The notes under the pieces were generated by a model. It did no database searches and had not been told where the DNA came from. It worked only from the letters and a program-made list of their open reading frames with translations. Made by a program: the position numbers and the translations under genes. Below are positions 33,361-36,348 of a DNA stretch of 36,348 bases, piece by piece. The number at the start of each line of letters is the position of its first letter. The stretch's first letter is position 1. Location: assembly GCF_009296165.1 (NCBI RefSeq), contig NZ_VUAZ01000129.1, positions 1 through 36,348 on the forward strand, in the 5' to 3' direction. This DNA is from Pseudomonas kitaguniensis. Its GTDB lineage: Bacteria > Pseudomonadota > Gammaproteobacteria > Pseudomonadales > Pseudomonadaceae.

Positions 33361-34179
33361 TCAGGCCAGTTGGCGGCGCAGTTCAGCCAACACCGGCGCC
33401 GAATCCGGGCGTACGCCGCGCCACAGGAAGAACGCTTCCGCCGCCTGCTCAACCAGCATGCCCAGGCCATCCATTGCCACGGATGCACCGTGTTCAGTGG
33501 CCCAGCGGCAGAACGCCGTCGGCTCTTTGGCGTACATCATGTCGTAGCAAAAGGTTTTGCCGGGTTCGATCAGGCTGCCGGCAATCGGCGGCACATCGCC
33601 TGACAAGCTGGCGGATGTGGCATTGATGATCAGGTCCACCGGCTCACTTAACCAGTCGAAACCGCTGGCGGAAACCGGCCCAAGGTCGTCGAACAGCTCG
33701 GCGAGCAACTCAGCCTTTGCCACCGTGCGGTTGGCGATGATCAGCGCGCCAGGCTGCTCCGCCAGCAAGGGCTCCAACGCCCCGCGCACCGCGCCACCGG
33801 CGCCCAGCAACAGGATGCGTTTGCCGTGCAGTTGCAACCCGGCGTTCACCGTCAGGTCGCGCACCAGGCCTGCACCGTCGGTGTTATCACCGAGCAGGCT
33901 GCTATCGGCCAACTTGCTCAGGGTGTTCACCGCGCCAGCGCGCTGGGCGCGTTCGGTCAGGCTGTTGGCCAGGCGGTAAGCGTCTTCCTTGAACGGCACA
34001 GTGACATTGGCGCCACGCCCTTGCTGAAAAAACTCACGCGCGCAGCCGCTGAAATCCTCGAGCGGTGCGAGCAAGGTGCTGTAGTCCAACGGCTCACCGG
34101 TCTGTTCGGCGAACATTCGATGAATCAGCGGCGACTTGCTGTGGCCGATGGGGTTGCCGAACACCACATAACGGTCCAT
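33361..34179 (-). CDS. aroE: Shikimate dehydrogenase
   Basis: A 272-residue NADPH-dependent shikimate dehydrogenase of the aromatic amino-acid pathway. The substrate-binding N-terminus GNPIGHSKSP, the catalytic Lys64 in NVTVPFKEDA, Asn85, Asp101 in GDNTDGAG, and the NADP loop GAGGAVRG are all present. Its ATG overlaps the hemF stop (ATGA), so it is the second gene of a hemF-aroE operon. Confidence 0.97.
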   Translation of the reverse strand: MDRYVVFGNPIGHSKSPLIHRMFAEQTGEPLDYSTLLAPLEDFSGCAREFFQQGRGANVTVPFKEDAYRLANSLTERAQRAGAVNTLSKLADSSLLGDNTDGAGLVRDLTVNAGLQLHGKRILLLGAGGAVRGALEPLLAEQPGALIIANRTVAKAELLAELFDDLGPVSASGFDWLSEPVDLIINATSASLSGDVPPIAGSLIEPGKTFCYDMMYAKEPTAFCRWATEHGASVAMDGLGMLVEQAAEAFFLWRGVRPDSAPVLAELRRQLA

Positions 34180-35111
34180 CAGACCGCCGCCTTGGGCGTG
34201 GCCACGCCAAGCCAGTCGCGGTCTTGCAGGAAGTAATCGGTAAGGCGTGCTTCCTCGCTGCCGGCTTCGGCTTTCCAGTCGTAGCTCCAGCGCACTTGCG
34301 GCGGCAGTGACATCAGGATCGACTCGGTGCGCCCGCCCGACTGCAGGCCGAACAAGGTGCCACGGTCGTAAACCAGGTTGAATTCGACGTAGCGGCCACG
34401 GCGAAACTCCTGGAATTCACGCTGCTGCTCGGTATAGGCCATGGCCTTGCGCCGCTGCAGAATCGGCAAGTAGGCGTCGATGTAAGCGTCGCCAATGGCG
34501 CGAATAAAGGCGAAGCTGGTGTCGAAGCCCCACTCATTCAAATCATCGAAGAACAGCCCGCCGATACCGCGCGGTTCGTTGCGGTGCTTGATATGAAAGT
34601 AGGTGTCGCACCAGGCCTTGTAGCGCGCGTATACATCCGCCCCGAACGGCGCACATGCCTGCTCGGCCACGCGATGCCAATGAATGCAGTCCTCTTCATG
34701 GCCGTAGTAGGGCGTGAGGTCGAAGCCGCCACCGAACCACCATACGGGTTCTTCGCCTTCTTTTTCGGCGATGAAAAAGCGCACGTTGGCGTGGGACGTC
34801 GGGGCATGCGGGTTGTGCGGGTGAATCACCAGCGACACGCCCATGGCTTCAAACCCGCGACCGGCCAGTTCAGGGCGATGCGCACTGGCAGACGGAGGGA
34901 GGCCGCTGCCAAACACGTGAGAAAAGTTAACGCCGCCTTTTTCGATGACCGAACCGTTTTCGAGCACACGTGTGCGCCCGCCGCCGCCGGCTGGCCGAGT
35001 CCAGGCATCTTCGATAAAACGAGTGTCCGGCTCGAAGGTTTCCAGAGCACTGCAAATGCGCTCTTGCAGATCAAGCAGGTAGGCTTTAACAGCCTCGGTG
35101 TGGGTAGTCAT
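34179..35111 (-). CDS. hemF: Oxygen-dependent coproporphyrinogen III oxidase
   Basis: A 310-residue HemF that converts coproporphyrinogen III to protoporphyrinogen IX with O2 in heme synthesis. Family blocks include GGVNFSHVFG, WWFGGGFDLTPYYG, HIKHRNEPRGIGGLFFDDL and EFNLVYDRGTLFGLQSGGRTESILMSLPP. The ATG at 35111 with AAGGTGA upstream gives the usual length; longer in-frame starts run into unrelated sequence. Confidence 0.97.
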   Translation of the reverse strand: MTTHTEAVKAYLLDLQERICSALETFEPDTRFIEDAWTRPAGGGGRTRVLENGSVIEKGGVNFSHVFGSGLPPSASAHRPELAGRGFEAMGVSLVIHPHNPHAPTSHANVRFFIAEKEGEEPVWWFGGGFDLTPYYGHEEDCIHWHRVAEQACAPFGADVYARYKAWCDTYFHIKHRNEPRGIGGLFFDDLNEWGFDTSFAFIRAIGDAYIDAYLPILQRRKAMAYTEQQREFQEFRRGRYVEFNLVYDRGTLFGLQSGGRTESILMSLPPQVRWSYDWKAEAGSEEARLTDYFLQDRDWLGVATPKAAV

Positions 35112-35269
35112 GGCGTCACCTTTATCGGGCAAAGCTACGCGAGGCCATTGGGCGTCGGCGGCAAATGGGCGCACAGGATAACACCGCACACACGTGCGCC
35201 GCAGTTGACGAAGGTCACGCTTAGGAGTCCGATAGGGTGCTTCGTACAGTCGACTCAAGGAGAAGGTAG

Positions 35270-36247
35270 ATGGCTAAACGTATCCAGTTCAGCGCCCATG
35301 GCGGCCCGCAAGTGCTTGAATATGTTGACTACACACCGGCAGAGCCAGGCCCGCAGCAGGTTCGGGTACGTAACCAGGCGATTGGCCTGAATTTCATCGA
35401 CACCTATTTCCGCAGCGGCCTTTATGCGCCGCCGGCATTGCCATCGGGGTTGGGCGCGGAGGGCGCCGGCGTGGTCGACGCGGTCGGCAGCGACGTCACT
35501 CAATTCAGCGTCGGCGACCGTGTGGCCTACGGCAATGGCCCACTGGGGGCCTATAGCGAACTGCACGTGTTGCCCGCCGCCAACCTAGTGCACCTGCCGG
35601 ACGACATCAGCTTTGAACACGCCGCCGGTGCCATGCTCAAGGGCCTGACCGTGCAATATTTGCTGCGCCAGACCTATGAGCTGAAGGGCGGCGAAACCAT
35701 TCTGTTCCACGCGGCGGCCGGTGGCGTGGGCTCACTCGCGTGCCAATGGGCCAAAGCCTTGGGCGTGAAGCTGATCGGTACCGTAAGCTCGCCGGAGAAA
35801 GCCGCCTTGGCCAAATCCCTCGGCGCCTGGGAGACCATCGACTACAGCAAGGAAAATGTCGCACAGCGCGTACTGGAATTGACCGACGGCAAAAAGGTGC
35901 CGGTGGTGTACGACGGCGTCGGCAAAGACACCTGGCTGACCTCGCTGGACTGCGTAGCGCCACGGGGTCTGGTGATAAGTTTTGGTAACGCATCGGGCGC
36001 GGTGGATGGCGTGAACCTGGGGATTTTGGCCGCCAAAGGCTCGCTGTATGTCACCCGGCCAACGTTGGCGACTTACGCCAGCAACCCAAAAGATCTGCAG
36101 GTAATGGCGGATGACCTGTTCTCGATGATCAAGAGCGGCAAGCTGCGCATTGACATCAACCAACGGTTTTCATTGGCCGAAGCGGCGAAGGCGCATACAG
36201 AGTTGTCGGGGCGTCGTACGACCGGGTCGACGATTTTGTTGCCGTAA
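35270..36247 (+). CDS. qor: NADPH:quinone oxidoreductase
   Basis: A 325-residue zinc-less medium-chain dehydrogenase of the Qor (zeta-crystallin-like) family. The opening KRIQFSAHGGPQVLEYVDY, the GLNFIDTYFRSGLY block and the NADPH-binding LFHAAAGGVGSLACQWAKALG are typical. AAGGAG lies seven bases before the ATG. It is divergent from hemF, as in P. aeruginosa. Confidence 0.95.
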   Translation: MAKRIQFSAHGGPQVLEYVDYTPAEPGPQQVRVRNQAIGLNFIDTYFRSGLYAPPALPSGLGAEGAGVVDAVGSDVTQFSVGDRVAYGNGPLGAYSELHVLPAANLVHLPDDISFEHAAGAMLKGLTVQYLLRQTYELKGGETILFHAAAGGVGSLACQWAKALGVKLIGTVSSPEKAALAKSLGAWETIDYSKENVAQRVLELTDGKKVPVVYDGVGKDTWLTSLDCVAPRGLVISFGNASGAVDGVNLGILAAKGSLYVTRPTLATYASNPKDLQVMADDLFSMIKSGKLRIDINQRFSLAEAAKAHTELSGRRTTGSTILLP

Positions 36248-36348
36248 CAGGGTGGGGGCCTCATCGTGAGATTGCGCCTATAGCGGGGCGCTTCCCACAT
36301 CAAAAGCCGACCCAATCTCCCAAGCAGAATGCATTCAAACTGTGGGAG
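36248..36348. other. Intergenic tail of the window
   Basis: About 100 bases follow qor. The last bases, TGTGGGAG, match the outer end of the REPIN arms seen elsewhere, so another copy may begin here and be cut by the window edge. No gene is recognisable. Confidence 0.35.

Noticed and set aside
1..36348. CRISPR arrays, tRNA or rRNA genes, prophage or insertion sequences
   Set aside because: No regularly spaced direct repeats, no cloverleaf-like segments, and no transposase, integrase or phage genes were seen; the repeats present are REP/REPIN palindromes.

Overview
The window is chromosomal DNA of a Pseudomonas, most likely of the P. fluorescens group. The evidence is high GC with strong third-position GC bias; REP/REPIN palindromes of the kind common in fluorescent pseudomonads (several copies built on GGGAGCAAGCCCCCTCCCAC); and a gene order that, from memory, follows the origin-proximal P. 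aeruginosa block PA0023-PA0114 (qor, hemF, aroE, choline-sulfate genes, trpAB/trpI, osmC, prlC, gamma carbonic anhydrase, PA0069, beta carbonic anhydrase/SulP, cox genes). No tRNA, rRNA, CRISPR array, prophage or transposase was seen.

Region 1 (1-2.6 kb) holds what looks like the wreck of an aa3-type cytochrome c oxidase cluster. A SCO1-type copper chaperone and the CtaG/Cox11 copper chaperone are intact. Only the 3' end of cyoE (heme O synthase) lies between them, and the structural genes coxA, coxB and coxC are absent. Region 2 (2.6-6.3 kb) has a beta-carbonic anhydrase/SulP anion transporter pair and an SplB-like radical SAM gene preceded by a perfect LexA (SOS) box. Region 3 (6.3-11.2 kb) is a three-gene membrane-bound dehydrogenase (Tat-exported small subunit, GMC flavoprotein, tri-heme cytochrome c), followed by an exported cysteine phosphatase.

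Region 4 (11.2-19.7 kb) is mostly housekeeping and stress genes: a YheV-like zinc ribbon, prlC, gamma carbonic anhydrase, a HAD phosphatase, a lipoprotein aminopeptidase, a small lipoprotein, two DUF1161 paralogues flanking an OsmC-type peroxidase and a luciferase-like monooxygenase, dodecin, and a DUF883 membrane-anchored protein. Region 5 (19.7-23.3 kb) is trpI divergent from trpBA, then an RcnB-like secreted protein.

Region 6 (23.3-27.8 kb) is a D-galactonate catabolic operon, dgoK-dgoA-dgoD-transporter, with no adjacent dgoR. Region 7 (27.8-33.3 kb) is a choline-O-sulfate locus: LysR regulator, choline sulfatase betC, choline-binding protein and a SulP transporter. The regulator and the binding protein each carry a single-base frameshift, so the locus is either decaying or contains sequence errors. 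Region 8 (33.3-36.3 kb) is hemF-aroE, divergent from qor.

The observations most worth following up are the two-sided deletion of the cox cluster, the SOS box nested in a hairpin that covers the Shine-Dalgarno of the radical SAM gene, and the paired frameshifts in the choline-sulfate locus.
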